Source: Isochrysis galbana | Taxonomy: Eukaryota; Haptophyta; Isochrysidales; Isochrysidaceae | NCBI GenBank assembly: GCA_018136815.1 | Contig: CM030935.1 | Location: 2,969,999 to 3,033,998 of the forward strand | Direction of reading: 5' to 3' | DNA: 64,000 bases | Part shown: positions 10,409 through 21,085 of the stretch, in pieces | Layout of the letters: each line of letters opens with the position of its first letter | Position numbering within the stretch: the first letter of the stretch is position 1 | The notes under the pieces: generated by a model | The model's database searches: none | What the model saw: the letters and a program-made list of their open reading frames with translations, nothing else | Told to the model about the DNA's origin: nothing | Made by a program: the position numbers and the translations under genes

Positions 10409-12291
10409 ATGGCGACAGCCAAGCCGACGGTGCCTCCCCCCTCTCAAGGGTACATCAAGGAGCAGCGGGCCTCGACGCGCAAGCTGCTGCAGCCACCAGC
10501 TGCCCGCGGCGAAGGGTCACGCAAGACCAGCTTCATGGACGAGCTAGCTGCGTACCTCTGCTGCCAGGTCGCTCTCCTTCCCCTGAGCCCCTCTCCTCTT
10601 CCTCCCTCGCTCTCTCTCTTTCCCCCCCCCCCCACTCCTTCCCTTCCCACCCCGACCTCCTCCTTCCTTCATCTCCCACCACCGCGCCTCACGGTGATTC
10701 TCTCCCTCGCCCCCAGCCGCGTGCCCCTGCAATCTCCTGGACAGCTCATCCATCCCCTGCTTGGCTCCATTGTCGCAGGATATCAAGCCAAAAGCTGATG
10801 TCACCGATATCTTCCTAGGGGCCAAGGCGGCCGACGCACCCGGCCTTTTTGATCGCATCTGCTTCTGCGAGTCGCAACCCAAAGCGCGCAAGCTTTCCCG
10901 GCTACTGGTGTGGCGACTATGCAGCCTACGGATTATAGGATCCACAGCATCTCGCTCGCCACTAACCAGCTTTCACACCATAGCTCCACGAGGTGACTTC
11001 TCTCTCCTTATTGTTTGTGCCGGCATGGTAGGACGTTCCACAAATTGCTGCACTTGGAGGCGTCATGCTGCAGACTGGGAGCACACCCACAAGCGGGACG
11101 ATGCTCACATTGAAGTGGTCTGACTTTGATGAGGAGACGCGAACAGCTACTATCCAGGTGTGCTCTTCCCAGCCCAAGTTGGCCGCGCATCAATTGTACG
11201 GTATTGAAACATGTGCTGTCTAGTTGTGCGTCCTCCTTCCTCACGGACGTCCATCTCGCACCATGGTCTTGTGAGGCGGCTCTATCGCCATGATGAGATT
11301 CAAACAGCCATCTCCCTCTCTATGATGTCGCACTGCAGGTGTTCGGCGGATGGGGGGCGCCCGCCAACACCGAATGGTGGTCAGAAGACTACGACTCCAC
11401 GTGCTACATATGGAATTTCCTGATGAACTGGGGTCGGCTATGCAATTATTCGTACGCACTGTCGTTCGATGAGGAGTATATGAATGCAGACATCAGCATC
11501 CGTGGCAACTTGACCGGTTGCTGCTTTCCTTGTCTCCCTGCATGGCTCGCTCTGCCAACCTCCATTGCGAGGTACACAATGCATCAGGAGGTGAAGACAA
11601 TCTCCCAACCCTTGTGGATAGTGTGAGTTGTGGGCCTCGACGAGCGTGTGGCATTCCCCGCACAAGTGCCTTCCATCGTTCACCCGTACTTCTTTTGTGC
11701 CACCGATCATTTGCCGTCTCTAGGGAGAAGATAAAGATGGGACCCAGTGGCTTCGCCGATCGTACTTCTTCGGCCAAGAGCAGACCTCTTACATCCTGAA
11801 GCAAGTCTACGAGGCGGATGGCAGCAAGGGGAAATATTATGATTCAGACATCCACAACGCTCCAACATACATGCTACTTGCGCGTTAGCAAGCCCCAACT
11901 GAGTCTTGTTCCAGAGCGTGTACCTGGATGGATCATTGAAACAGTCGTGCTCTTCACCATCTTGGTTTGCAGTTGCTCCAATCAGAGGATAGGGTCGCCA
12001 AGTTCGCAGTCGGCAATCTCCAAGTGTGACCCATGGAACGAACAAGTGCTTTGTGGCTGCATCGCTCATCACTCATCTGTCTTACCATCCATCGGTATCA
12101 AACTATGCTTTTCATCAAGGTCTCCCCCGACCAACCCAGTCGACGAGCCTCCCATCCTCTACCAGTGCGTGCGTGTTCTCACCCGTTCTCTGACGCCTGC
12201 CGCTAGAGTCGCTCCTACCACGCCTCACCGCCGGGTGCCATCGTCTCATCGCGGTACCATCGACGTAGAGGAGGACGAGGACAACGATTGA
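10409..12291 (+). CDS. Multi-exon gene of unknown function
   Basis: Exon 1 is secure: ATG at 10409 to 10567 (53 codons), then GT, with an AG acceptor at 10777-10778 and exon 2 opening DIKPKADVTDIFLG at 10779. Further exons read well: about 11033-11156 (DVPQIAALGGVMLQTGS... to RTATIQ), 11339-11516 (VFGGWGAPANTEWWSEDYD... to ISIRGNLT), about 11724-11885 (EDKDGTQWLRRSYFFG... YDSDIHNAPTYMLL), then short exons near 11973-12030 and 12090-12170. Introns have GT...AG ends. The last frame can end VEEDEDND at 12291. The junction after exon 2 (about 10905-11033) is unresolved. Aromatic-rich and charged; no domain recognised. The middle exons read as a real, mainly beta or mixed globular protein. The gene boundaries, especially the 3' end, are tentative. 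Confidence 0.5.
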
Positions 12292-12403
12292 TATTGCAAA
12301 TGGTGATGTCGGTTTGCCATTTTTTGCTGTCGCTACCGGGGGGGGTTCATGTCAGGTCAATACAGATCATAGGGGCACATCATACTATGATGAGAGCGGT
12401 AGA

Positions 12404-12480
12404 TAGGGCGGTCAAACAGGGGCTGGAAAACTACTAATGAGGGTGGGGCTGCATTTTTTGACCGTGGCGCGATGCGCCAA
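12404..12480. mobile_element. Solo end of TAGGGCGGTCAAACAG element (right-type)
   Basis: Starts with the 16-base terminal motif TAGGGCGGTCAAACAG and continues GGGGCT...TTTTTTGACCGTGGCGC, matching the right end of the complete element at 33899-36118 (there reverse-complemented). Confidence 0.55.
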
Positions 12481-12590
12481 ATTTATTTCTCCAAGGGGGC
12501 CATCTACCATCTACTGCCACGAAAATCTTCGCCGAGGAATGGCGCGATTCGCCCCCCCCCCTCCTCTGCGCCCCCCGCTCACACACGCGT

Positions 12591-12690
12591 AGGGCGATAA
12601 AACAGCTATAATATTAACTTCTAGGGGTGAAAATTGACTAAGTCAAGAGTAGAGGATTCATCACGAGATTTTTGGATATGGTGACCGGAT
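12591..12690 (+). mobile_element. Solo end of the same element (left-type, diverged)
   Basis: TAGGGCGATAAAACAG followed by TTCTAGGGGTGAAAATTGAC and ATCACGA-TTTTT, matching the left-type end at 40296. Confidence 0.45.
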
Positions 12691-12749
12691 AGGTTCTGTC
12701 GACCTGGAGACCTGGGGGGGAAGGAGTGGTTGGAGCAATGGCAAATGTC

Positions 12750-13000
12750 AACTATCAGTAAACTGATAGGGTCATGGAGCGCGCGCCGCCTCCCGCCCTC
12801 GCTGCCGCCGCCCTCGCCGCCATGGACGAAGCGTTCATGGACACGCCACTGTCGCCGAAGCGACCACGCCAAGACGACCCGCCCGACCAGGTGGGCACAG
12901 GAGCCAGCGGGCCGCGCCCGCCCACCCCTGAGAACGGAGACACAACAGCCTGCATGCTGGCAGCAGCCAGCATGCAGCACACCCACATCACCCCACACAG
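12750..13000 (+). repeat. Hairpin-capped repeat, copy D, with ORF, running into the gap
   Basis: Head hairpin at 12752-12769 (CTATCAGT/ACTGATAG), then GGTC and ATG at 12774. The frame from that ATG reads MERAPPPALAAAAL... with a nuclear-signal-like SPKRPRQDD at about residues 26-34 and a Pro-rich stretch, and is still open at the assembly gap. Copies at 1253 and 30304 share the ATGGAGCG start and the basic PKRxR motif, so this subfamily may encode a short gag-like or DNA-binding N-terminus. Confidence 0.55.
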
Positions 13001-13100
13001 NNNNNNNNNNNNNNNNNNNNNNNNNNNNNNNNNNNNNNNNNNNNNNNNNNNNNNNNNNNNNNNNNNNNNNNNNNNNNNNNNNNNNNNNNNNNNNNNNNNN
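13001..13100. other. Assembly gap (100 N)
   Basis: Exactly 100 unknown bases. It cuts the open frame of repeat copy D. The round length suggests a placeholder of unknown true size. Confidence 0.99.
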
Positions 13101-14736
13101 ACTTCTAAGCGCTAAGCGTTTAAAAATTAAGAAAGGCAGGATTGAGGAAATACACCAAATGAAAGCGGTGAGAACCATAACACACATCTAGCACGTATTT
13201 GGTGCCCTTTGAGAGTCGGGAGCCCTCACAACGACGCGTAACCCCAAAATCAAAATGCAAAAAAGCGTAAGAGGACTTGCGACGCCGAACACGCACAGCC
13301 AGGTACGCACAAGAAAGGCGGCCCAGGGAAGAAAGCCAAAACTCAAGAGCCCGACAGAGCTCAGCGCTCCGACCTTTACAGAAAACGACAAAGGAATATT
13401 AAGAATGAATGCTCGTCTAGGCTTGGTAGCGGAAGCAATCGGCCTTGCCGAGAGGCTCGCCTAAGCCCTAGGCGCACAAGCCCCGTCTCCGAACGACATA
13501 CAACCACACCGTGAAAACAACAACAGCAACACAAGAGACAACCAGCGTACCATGAGATGACGCCTACGCCTCGACACAGGAGAAACGGGCCACCTAGAGG
13601 CACAGGAGGAAGATGGGGAATCTCCACTAGGGGCCGGTGCACCCCGCCCAACCTAACCCCCCCCGCAACCTGGGCCCCAAGTAGTGCACGAGGGGAGTTG
13701 CCGCAAGGCGGGAAGCGAGGGAGAGGAAGGGAAATGGGCGTGGCTACAGTAGCTAAACCCGTGGCCGCGCGCGAGGCGAGAACATTAAAAGGTTATTTTT
13801 TTTGGTTAAGGAGCAAAAACACGTGAGATTCACCTTGTTTTCTTGGGGCGTGCGGGCGCGTGCCTAGCCGCGCCACGCGCCATGAGCCACCGGGCCGTGA
13901 GCCCGCAACGATAGGTGGCAATTAGAATTAGAGTTACTTTTCGGCTTTTATACTAGCGAATTTTCGCACAAGTTTTGTGAAAGTTACTCTTTTCACGGTT
14001 TCCCTCCCCCAAATTTCTCGAAATTTCTTCGCGCTGAGACGTCCCCCAAATTTCGCAAAAAGTTTCGCGAAACTCTTACCAGGCCCTAAATTTGGGCGAG
14101 TCAAGAGTCAAGCGTCAAGCGCGAAAGTCATCTTGAGTCTTGTAAATGCCAAAGTGACGGCAGGGGTTGTTCTACTCTCTGGCACATTGCTCCCTCTTCT
14201 TCACCTGCAACGAGAGGATTGCGCGCCGCCTGGGCTCTCAGCGTACGACTGCGTCCCCCCCCCCACCAGCGCGTCCCCTCTACGAACCTGGTAGGTTTGG
14301 GACTCCTATCGAGTACTGTAGAGCTAGTAGCTATTTTTTCAGAATGTAATCATGGGGGTCGGCGTTCCTCCGGACGGCAGTTTGCGAAACCCCTCTTCTG
14401 CTCTCTCTACTTCTTCACTTTTCACACTTCCCCCCCCCCCCCCCCCCCCCACACACACACACAGAGAGGAGAAGGAGGGAGAGTATATATATGTGGGTTG
14501 TGTGCGCTCAATCGTCTGTGACACCGGCGTTTCATCCGTTGTGAGCATGTGGTTTTTCCCCTATATCTCCGCCTCCTCGCCCGCACCGCGTGCCGAGAAG
14601 AGAAGCGGGTGTGGGAGAGAGAGAGCGGCAGAACCGCGGAATGATTTCACTATTCAGGGTGTTCCTTTGATTGGACCAGCGGGGAAATCAGTGGAGGAGA
14701 AGAGAGAGAAGAGAGAGAAGAGAGAGAGAGAGAGAG
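13101..14736. repeat. Repeat-rich intergenic region
   Basis: 13300-13350 resembles the minus strand of 17600-17660 (GGCNGCCCAGGGAAG, AAAACTCAA). 13640-13800 is a copy of the SINE-like family (GCACGAGGGGA, CCGCAAGGCGGG, GGGCGTGGCTAC, GGCGAGAACATTAAAAGG, then a T-run). 13970-14100 has repeated AAATTTCGCGAAA-like units. A C-run plus ACACAC lies at 14430-14461, and a TATATATA box-like site lies at about 14483-14491, some 250 bases before the DUF4116 start. Confidence 0.5.
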
Positions 14737-16401
14737 ATGGCGGAGGCGTCGCCCAGCGCTCGACAGCTTGTGCTCTCGGCGGTGAGGCAGAGCGGCTGGG
14801 CGTTGGAGGACGCGCCCGCATGCCTTCGGGACGACGTGGAGATTGTGCTCGAGGCTGTGCGCCAGAGCCCCGGCGCGCTCCAGTTCGCAGGCGCGACGGC
14901 CAAGAATTCACCGCTCGTCATTCTCGAAGCGGTGCGGCAGGACGGCTCCCTGCTGCGCTACGCGAGCGAGGCGCTGAAGGAGGACGCACAGATCGTGCTC
15001 GAGGCGGTGAGTCAGGACGGCGGTGCGCTGCAGCACGCGGGCCAGGCGCTCCGAGCGCAGAGAGAGATCGTGCTCGAGGCAGTGAAGCAGAGCGCGAGCG
15101 CGTTGGAGTACACATGCATCACGATCTGCGACGATCCGTCCTTTTTGAACGAGGCGGTGATCCAGATCGGCAAGATGGATGAGAGTGAGTTGCGTCTGAT
15201 GCATGAGGTCATCGTGCTCAGAGCAGTGGCCAGAGATGGCAAGATGCTGGAGTACGCAGGCAGGGTGCTCCAGAATCATCCGCAGATCGTGCTCGAGGCA
15301 GTGAAGCAGAGCGGGGTTGCGCTCAAGTACGCGAGCGCGCAGTGCCAGAGAGACCGCACGATCGTGCTCGAAGCGATGAGGCAGAGTGGGGATGCACTGG
15401 AGTATGCAAGCAAGAATTTCGGCAACGATGCAGGGATCATGTTCGAGGCAGTGAGGCACGACGGCCTGATGCTGCGCTTCGCGAGCGAGGCGATCCGGAA
15501 CAATTCAGAGATCGTGCTCCAGGCAGTGAGGCGGAGCGCAGGTGCGCTGGCGCACGCAGGCAGAACACCCCAGAGCAATCGGGATATCGTGCTTGCGGCG
15601 GTGAGGCGTGACGGCGAGATGCTTAGATTCGCAAGTTTTGCGCTCAAGAACGATGCATACATCGTGTACGAGGCAGTGAGCAACAGCGCGGGCGCTCTGC
15701 AGTACGCAGGCGAGGCGCCCAAGAACGACCAGCAGATTGTGCTCCGGGTAGTGGAGCAGGACGGCAATATGCTGCGCCACGCGGGCATGACTCTCCGGGA
15801 CGATCTGGAGATCGTGCTCAGCGCAGTGAAGCAGAACGGGTGTGCGCTGCATTATGCAGGCAAAGCACCCCAGAACGATTGGCAGATTGTGCTCGCAGCA
15901 GTGAAGCAGGACGGCAGGATGCTGCGCTACGCGAGCGAGGCGCTCAAGAACGAGTCGGAGATCGTGCTCGAGGCAGTGAGGCAGAACGGGAGTGCTCTGC
16001 AGCACGCGAGCGAGGTGCTCAAGAACGAGTCGGAGATCGTGCTCGAGGCGGTGAGGCAGAACGGGGGTGCTCTGCAGCACGCGAGCGAGGTGCTTAAGAA
16101 CGATTCGGAGATCGTGCTCGAAGCAGTGAAGCAAACCGGGGGTGCACTGATACACGCAAGCGATGCGCTCCGGGACCATCGGGAGATCGTGCTCGAGGCA
16201 GTAAGGAATGATGGCGAGATGTTATCCAACGCGGGCGAATCACTCCGGGATGAGCCCGAGATAGTCCGGGCTGCCGTTGCGCAGTCTGGATATGCGCTTC
16301 GTCACGCCTCAAAACGGCTTCGGAGTGACCGGAGCATCGTGCAGGACGCCATGAGGCAGAGCGATTATGCGCTGCGGTATGCTGTCCTTTCACCGGGGTG
16401 A
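14737..16401 (+). CDS. DUF4116 tandem-repeat protein (22 repeats)
   Basis: 554 aa, single exon. The ATG at 14737 gives MAEASPSARQ. An upstream in-frame start at 14671 would only add a peptide encoded by a GA repeat. Almost the whole protein is 22 tandem units of about 25 residues with consensus EIVLEAVRQDGxxLxYASExLKND, the DUF4116 pattern common in protist genomes, often as large families. Each unit should form a helix pair, giving a curved solenoid. Units 17 and 18 (about 15952-16098) are nearly identical in DNA, a sign of recent unit duplication. No signal peptide, membrane segment or catalytic motif; a role in protein binding is inference. Part of the gene (15549-15691) is duplicated in inverted form at 16844-16986. 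Confidence 0.9.
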   Translation: MAEASPSARQLVLSAVRQSGWALEDAPACLRDDVEIVLEAVRQSPGALQFAGATAKNSPLVILEAVRQDGSLLRYASEALKEDAQIVLEAVSQDGGALQHAGQALRAQREIVLEAVKQSASALEYTCITICDDPSFLNEAVIQIGKMDESELRLMHEVIVLRAVARDGKMLEYAGRVLQNHPQIVLEAVKQSGVALKYASAQCQRDRTIVLEAMRQSGDALEYASKNFGNDAGIMFEAVRHDGLMLRFASEAIRNNSEIVLQAVRRSAGALAHAGRTPQSNRDIVLAAVRRDGEMLRFASFALKNDAYIVYEAVSNSAGALQYAGEAPKNDQQIVLRVVEQDGNMLRHAGMTLRDDLEIVLSAVKQNGCALHYAGKAPQNDWQIVLAAVKQDGRMLRYASEALKNESEIVLEAVRQNGSALQHASEVLKNESEIVLEAVRQNGGALQHASEVLKNDSEIVLEAVKQTGGALIHASDALRDHREIVLEAVRNDGEMLSNAGESLRDEPEIVRAAVAQSGYALRHASKRLRSDRSIVQDAMRQSDYALRYAVLSPG

Positions 16402-16810
16402 CCTCTCGATATTGGAGGAGGCAACACAAGAGGCAAGGGAAATGGCAGGAGTTGGCGGAGAAGACACTTGGGGCAGTGTTCGTGCCATTCGGTGGGTTAT
16501 TTAGGATTCATCGTTGGTTCAAGCTCTGCTCCTCTATTTGGATAGTCTAAAGTGTGGGGTCTGTAGTTGTGGCGGCCGATTTGTGTCCACAGGTCTGTAG
16601 TATTCACGCTAATCGGCATGAATATTCGAGTGAGGTACGCGCTAAGGCTACGCGCTCTCGCTTGCAGTTGTGTCGCATCCGCGTGTACAAACAAGGACCC
16701 AGGAGAAGAAAGAAGTTGTGAAGCAAAGCAAGATTGAGGAGAAGAAGGGTGCAGAGAAAAATGGGGAAAAATCTGCACTAATTTGGAAAGGTGAAAGTGG
16801 AAGGATAAAC
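16402..16810. other. 3' region of DUF4116 gene, no further gene
   Basis: Contains GGCATGAATATTCGAGTGAG (16617-16636) followed by GTACGCGCT, which recurs at 34557 inside the 2.2 kb transposon. No coding signal. Confidence 0.4.
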
Positions 16811-16845
16811 TAACCCTAACCCTAACCCTAACCCTAACCCTAACC
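16811..16845. repeat. Interstitial telomeric repeat (TAACCC)n
   Basis: Nearly six perfect units of TAACCC, the complement of TTAGGG, in the interior of the window. It abuts an inverted copy of part of the DUF4116 gene. Confidence 0.95.
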
Positions 16846-16986
16846 GCGCTGTTGCTCACTGCCTCGTACACGATGTATGCATCGTTCTTGAGCGCAAAAC
16901 TTGCGAATCTAAGCATCTCGCCGTCACGCCTCACCGCCGCAAGCACGATATCCCGATTGCTCTGGGGTGTTCTGCCTGCGTGCGCC
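16844..16986 (-). pseudogene. Inverted 143-bp duplicate of DUF4116 gene segment
   Basis: Read on the minus strand, this is base-for-base identical, as far as I can align it by eye, to 15549-15691 (repeat units from GALAHAGRT to YEAVSNSA). Its left edge shares CC with the telomeric CCC, a possible microhomology junction. The lack of differences suggests a recent event or gene conversion. Confidence 0.9.
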
Positions 16987-17009
16987 CTCGCTCACGCCTC
17001 AAGCACTGC

Positions 17010-17140
17010 AAGAAATAGAACCCCCTTTAAAATTCTCGCCTTGCGCGTGGCTTTGGGACTCAATTTTGCAGCCACCCCTCTGTCCCTTCCTTTCTTCCCC
17101 ATCCCGCCTTGCGGCGTCTCCACCTCCCCTCGTGGCGCTA
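17010..17140 (-). repeat. SINE-like repeat copy
   Basis: On the minus strand: CCACGAGGGGAGGTGG, CGCCGCAAGGCGGGATGGGG, GGGTGGCTGCAAAATTG, CACGCGCAAGGCGAGAATTTTAAAGGGGG. Same family as 13640-13800 and 57835-57968. Confidence 0.5.
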
Positions 17141-18246
17141 CTTAGTTAGGGGCTCAGGCTGCGGGGGGGTCGGGGTTGAGCGGGCCGGGATGTACCTACC
17201 CCGGGCGGCTCAGTGCTCTCGCCTTCCTGCTGTGTCCTGTGCCGCTAGGTGACTGGTTTTACCCGCGGTGCTCCCCGGGTGCTGTGGTGGTGTAGTTTTC
17301 GGTTGGATTTGTTTGCTGTGATCCGTGTGAATGTGAAGATCGTCTGTTTGGGCCCGGATTGCAGTCGCGTTCCGGGCGAGTTTTTTGGCGTTAGTTAGGT
17401 TCAGCGCGTATGCTATGTGCTATGTATGACTATGAGTCGGAGGTGTTCGCTCATTGCTAGTATACCCTTTCAGCGCGTTTGCTATGAGTCGGAGGTGTTC
17501 GCTCATTGCCATTGCTAGTCTACCCTTGTTGTCCTCGACGAAGATGGGGGTGCATAGTGCATACTTCTAGTTTCTTTATAGTCTAGTGGGTTTTTGAGTT
17601 TTGGTTTCCTTCCCTGGGCGAGATTTGGTTTCCTTCCCTGGGCTGCCATACGGGTACGTACGAGGCTGTGGGTACCCGGTGGGGCTAGGTTTCTGGTAAG
17701 GGTGAATGATGGGTGGGATGTCGTCGTACCACTGCCCTGCGCCGCTCAACGCGTACGGTGGCCTAGAGGGGCCGGAAGCAAGGCGGGGCTGCGAAGGGGC
17801 CGGAGGGGGCCGGAGGACGCCGAGAGGGGCCCGCGGTTGATACCGGACCATCGATGGCAACAGCGAGGAGGCAAACGGGGGACAATCGATGGAACGGGAG
17901 GTAAGTTATAGCCGATTTGCCAAGGGTGTCGCGCGCCGCGCGCAAGGCGAGAGATATAAAAATTACTTACTAGTAGTGTATTTTTCTACCTTCAGAAATT
18001 GAGAAATCGATCTTTCGCACAAAGAACTAAGCAGGGTGACTGCCCGCCTCCGTGCTGCCTGTGTGTGTCCTACGCCTTCCTAACTAAATAGTAAATGCCA
18101 CGGAAAGCGAAAGAGAGGCCGTCGCATGCTCATGGCATGCTATCCCACATAGCAAATCGCACATAATATGGACCCAATTCGTAGTACCGCTTCCACTCAA
18201 GCTCCTATCTACGCATAGCCAATGCCATTTGCAGCCCTCTCAATAT
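17141..18246. other. Intergenic, no gene seen
   Basis: 17405-17525 contains a two-copy direct repeat (GCGCGTNTGCTATG, TATGAGTCGGAGGTGTTCGCTCATTGC, split here). 17600-17660 repeats TTTGGTTTCCTTCCCTGGGC twice. No domain-bearing frame. Lies at the 3' side of the DEAD-box gene. Confidence 0.4.
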
Positions 18247-20287
18247 CTACATGCTCGTTGCCACCCGACGCCGTTGCGTTGGAGCAACCCGCCTCCTTAA
18301 GCCGCTTAGAGCGTTTCTTTTCAATCCTGGTAGAGGAGGAAGCGCCTCGCTGCTCAAAGGTTGCCGAGGCTTCGCGTACGCATCTCGCTGCCCTCGTTGA
18401 GGCCGACGCTGGAAATCTAATTTGGATTCGTGCCCCGTCATCTCATCGTGATCACCGTGACTACTCCAGTGCTCCCCTTCCTTCACTTGTGCGCCATCCA
18501 CCGCGTCATCGAAAATGGACGGTCTCCTTGATGAGGGCTGGATGCGGTCAGCTGCCACCACATCCGAGCCTGAGAGCTTACCCCCGTAGTCCAACGCGTG
18601 AATCTGGCGGCGCGAGGTTAACGCATCTTGCAAAGTCTGCGCCGCCTTGGCCTGCCGTTTTGTGACAAGGGAGATCACCTCGCCCTTTGCGCCATACCTG
18701 TCATAGGCAGGTGAGAGACCTTGTGCTTACATAAGTCAAACGCTCCAGCCGATGGCATGGCATGTTACAGTGAAACAATAAGTGTGCGCCCGAGGGCCTG
18801 CCATCGCTCACACAGCTCAGGGGGTGTGCGCATGACGTCTCGCCTGGCAGTCCGACCAGCTCGATGGAGATACAGAGCTGATGAGGCTGGAAAGTCGAAG
18901 TTGACAACAGTGCTTACATGCGGCAAATGAAGTCCACGCGCCGCCAGATCAGTGGCGACCAACAAGGAATGAGTTTGCGCCGAGAATGTTGCAAGGGCCT
19001 CGGCACGCGCCTCGTCGGGCATGCCGCCATGACACCCTCCGACGGGCAAACCAGCCTCCGCGAGACTATTCTGCACGGCACGCGCTGAGTCAACTCCGCG
19101 GCAAAAGATGAGTGTCTGCGTCTGAGACGCCAGCCGGCGTGCTTGCTCGATAAGCAACGTCATCTTATCGCCCTCAACGTAGAGGAGCCGGTGCTTCAGT
19201 GTAGGCGGCGTCTTATGAGCACAAGCTGTGAAGCAAAACTCCATTCGCGGGAACCCTTTACTGATCACATGGCGCGTCTCAGCTGAAAGCGTTGCTGAGA
19301 ATAAGGCGAGCTGCAAGTAACCACCGCGTCCTCCAGCACCAGGCAAGGCGGCTGACTGAGCGTGACCTTCTGGCATCTGGTCTCGTAAGTGCCCCGTGCC
19401 AATTTCGGGAGCCAACGTCTTGGCTCCGGCCAATTGATCTTTCAGCCGCTTTGCACCACAAAACCTGGGGAAAGGAGGGGCGTGGGGGGGGGACATCAGG
19501 GACATCATCCATCTACAGAGCTCTATGGGCCCATCGCACGACAAAACACGGCACCTCCTGCTGCTATCGCCTCACCACCTTAGTATTTCGTCTAGATCAT
19601 CAGCGAAGCCCCGTAATAAGATGTCATCGGCCTCGTCGACGACTACTGTACGCACCTCGCGTAAGGAGAGTGCGCCCATCTTGAACAAGGTCATTAGCCG
19701 GCCCGGAGTCGCAATGATCAAGTCGGAACCGCTTGCTAGCGAGCGTTTCTGATCACCGATCTTGGTACCGGCTGCAAGGGCTCGTACACGGACACGGCAG
19801 TGGTGGGACAGTCGTTTGGCCTCGCCGGCTATCTGCTCTACAAGGTCGCGGGTGGGTGCCTAAGACAATGATGGAAGACAGCCAAGGTGGTAAGTTTATG
19901 GCCAGATGTGTGGCATAGGCTAAATGGCACGAGGCAGCGACGGTCGGCGCGTACCAGAATAATGACACGCGGTCTAGTCTCTGATCTCATATCGGGTCGA
20001 CGATCCTCCTGCGCTTTGAGTTGTTCAAATACGGGCAGTAGGTACGCAAGCGTTTTGCCCGATCCTGTTGACGAGGCGACAGCAAGCGAGGCACCGGCCG
20101 AGAGCCTTGGGATAGCTGCCTCCTGGACGGCGGACGGACTGGTGTAGCCAAGGGTGTGCGCGGCATCGATGAGCTCGGCGCGCAGGCCAAGCTCAGCGAA
20201 GCTGCGCGCTGAGCCTGAGCACAGCGCACGGCGTGGTGTGAGGCCGTGCCGGCTGCAGCCGGCGGCCAGCCAACGCAGCAGAGCCAT
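18247..20287 (-). CDS. DEAD-box RNA helicase, probably organellar
   Basis: ATP-dependent RNA helicase with at least four exons. Exon 1, 20287-19955: Arg-rich start MALLRWLAAGCSRHG resembling a targeting peptide, a Q-motif region, and Walker A STGSGKT. Exon 2, 19859-19579: motif Ia as APTRDLVEQ, motif Ib TPGRL, Walker B VVVDEADD. Exon 3, 19464 to about 18837: motif III SAT, LIFC (motif IV), DLAARGLHLP (motif V), HRAGRTAR (motif VI). Last exon, about 18700-18247: GEVISLVTKRQ, then a basic tail. The first two junctions keep frame with GT-AG ends. The third junction, near 18837 and 18690-18710, is not fixed. An alternative start at 20356 lies upstream in frame. All core helicase motifs are present. 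Mitochondrial or plastid location is inferred from the N-terminus only. Confidence 0.88.
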
Positions 20288-20356
20288 CTTGGTAGCCCTA
20301 GGGGGCGCGCCGCGGGCGAGCGAGAGGCCCGCAACGGCAATACGATGAGAGAGCAA

Positions 20357-20744
20357 AGTCGATCGACGCCTACGGGGCCGCGACTACCGAGCAAGCACGG
20401 GAGAGGGAGAGGACCGCAGGAAGGCGCGTGGCGAGCGACGGCGGCGCGGCGGCCGCGGCCTCTCTCGGCTTCCGATCGACTGCCGACCACGAATTATTTT
20501 TGTATGATAAGGGAGTCTAGCTGTCTGGAGTTTGGTAGTACATAGAAGGGGCTCATAGTCCCCATGTGTCTGGTGCCTGGGTGTACTCTTACGCTCAACT
20601 TCTTACTGCCGGGCCGAAGCACCGAAACAGGTGCTTCACCACAGCTGTTTTGTACCGTGGCTCACGGGGGTGAGGCTTTTACGAGAAATATTGGACTCTA
20701 AACACAAAAAACACGAGAAAAAAGCGGGGTGATTTTCGGCCGAC
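20357..20744. other. 5' region of DEAD-box gene
   Basis: No gene seen. Contains a GC-rich block next to the helicase start, then unassigned sequence. Confidence 0.35.
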
Positions 20745-21085
20745 GGCCGAGGCCGAGGCGTCGCTCCCCCCCCCCCCCCCTTCCCTCTCCGTTTGCGTTA
20801 GCAATAGCAAACGGGTAGGGGGCGGCTGGCGACAGGAGGGAGAGAGAAGGGAGTGACCCAAGGTCGAGGAGAGTACCTCAGGTGTGGCACAGGTTACGAC
20901 TCGAGTCGCGGCCACTCATATTATTTATTATCGAGGATTGCTCAAGGCGCGAGCTGGTAAGTGGTAAGGGCCGTTCCCCTTTGTTGACGAGAGCCCCCCC
21001 CCCCCCCCCCCCGGTGCTTTTTCCTAGTGAGTCGCCCGACATAGGTCGGCCTGCCTTACTGGGTTTTCACCCATTGTAACTTGTG
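20745..21085 (+). repeat. Hairpin-capped repeat fragment, copy L (headless)
   Basis: Matches 45895-46180: GTTTGCGTTAGCAA...GCAAACGGG stem, GGGGGCGGCTGGCGACAGGAGGG, GGCGCGAGCTG-GTAAG, C-run, CCCATTGTAACTTGTG. It lacks the head hairpin. A hAT relic begins immediately at 21086, inserted within the repeat's CATTGTAACTTGTG segment, which is uninterrupted at 46172. Confidence 0.65.

Noticed and set aside
14908-16179. Long minus-strand open frames opposite the DUF4116 gene
   Set aside because: Mirror frames produced by regular 75-base repeat units; no independent coding signal.
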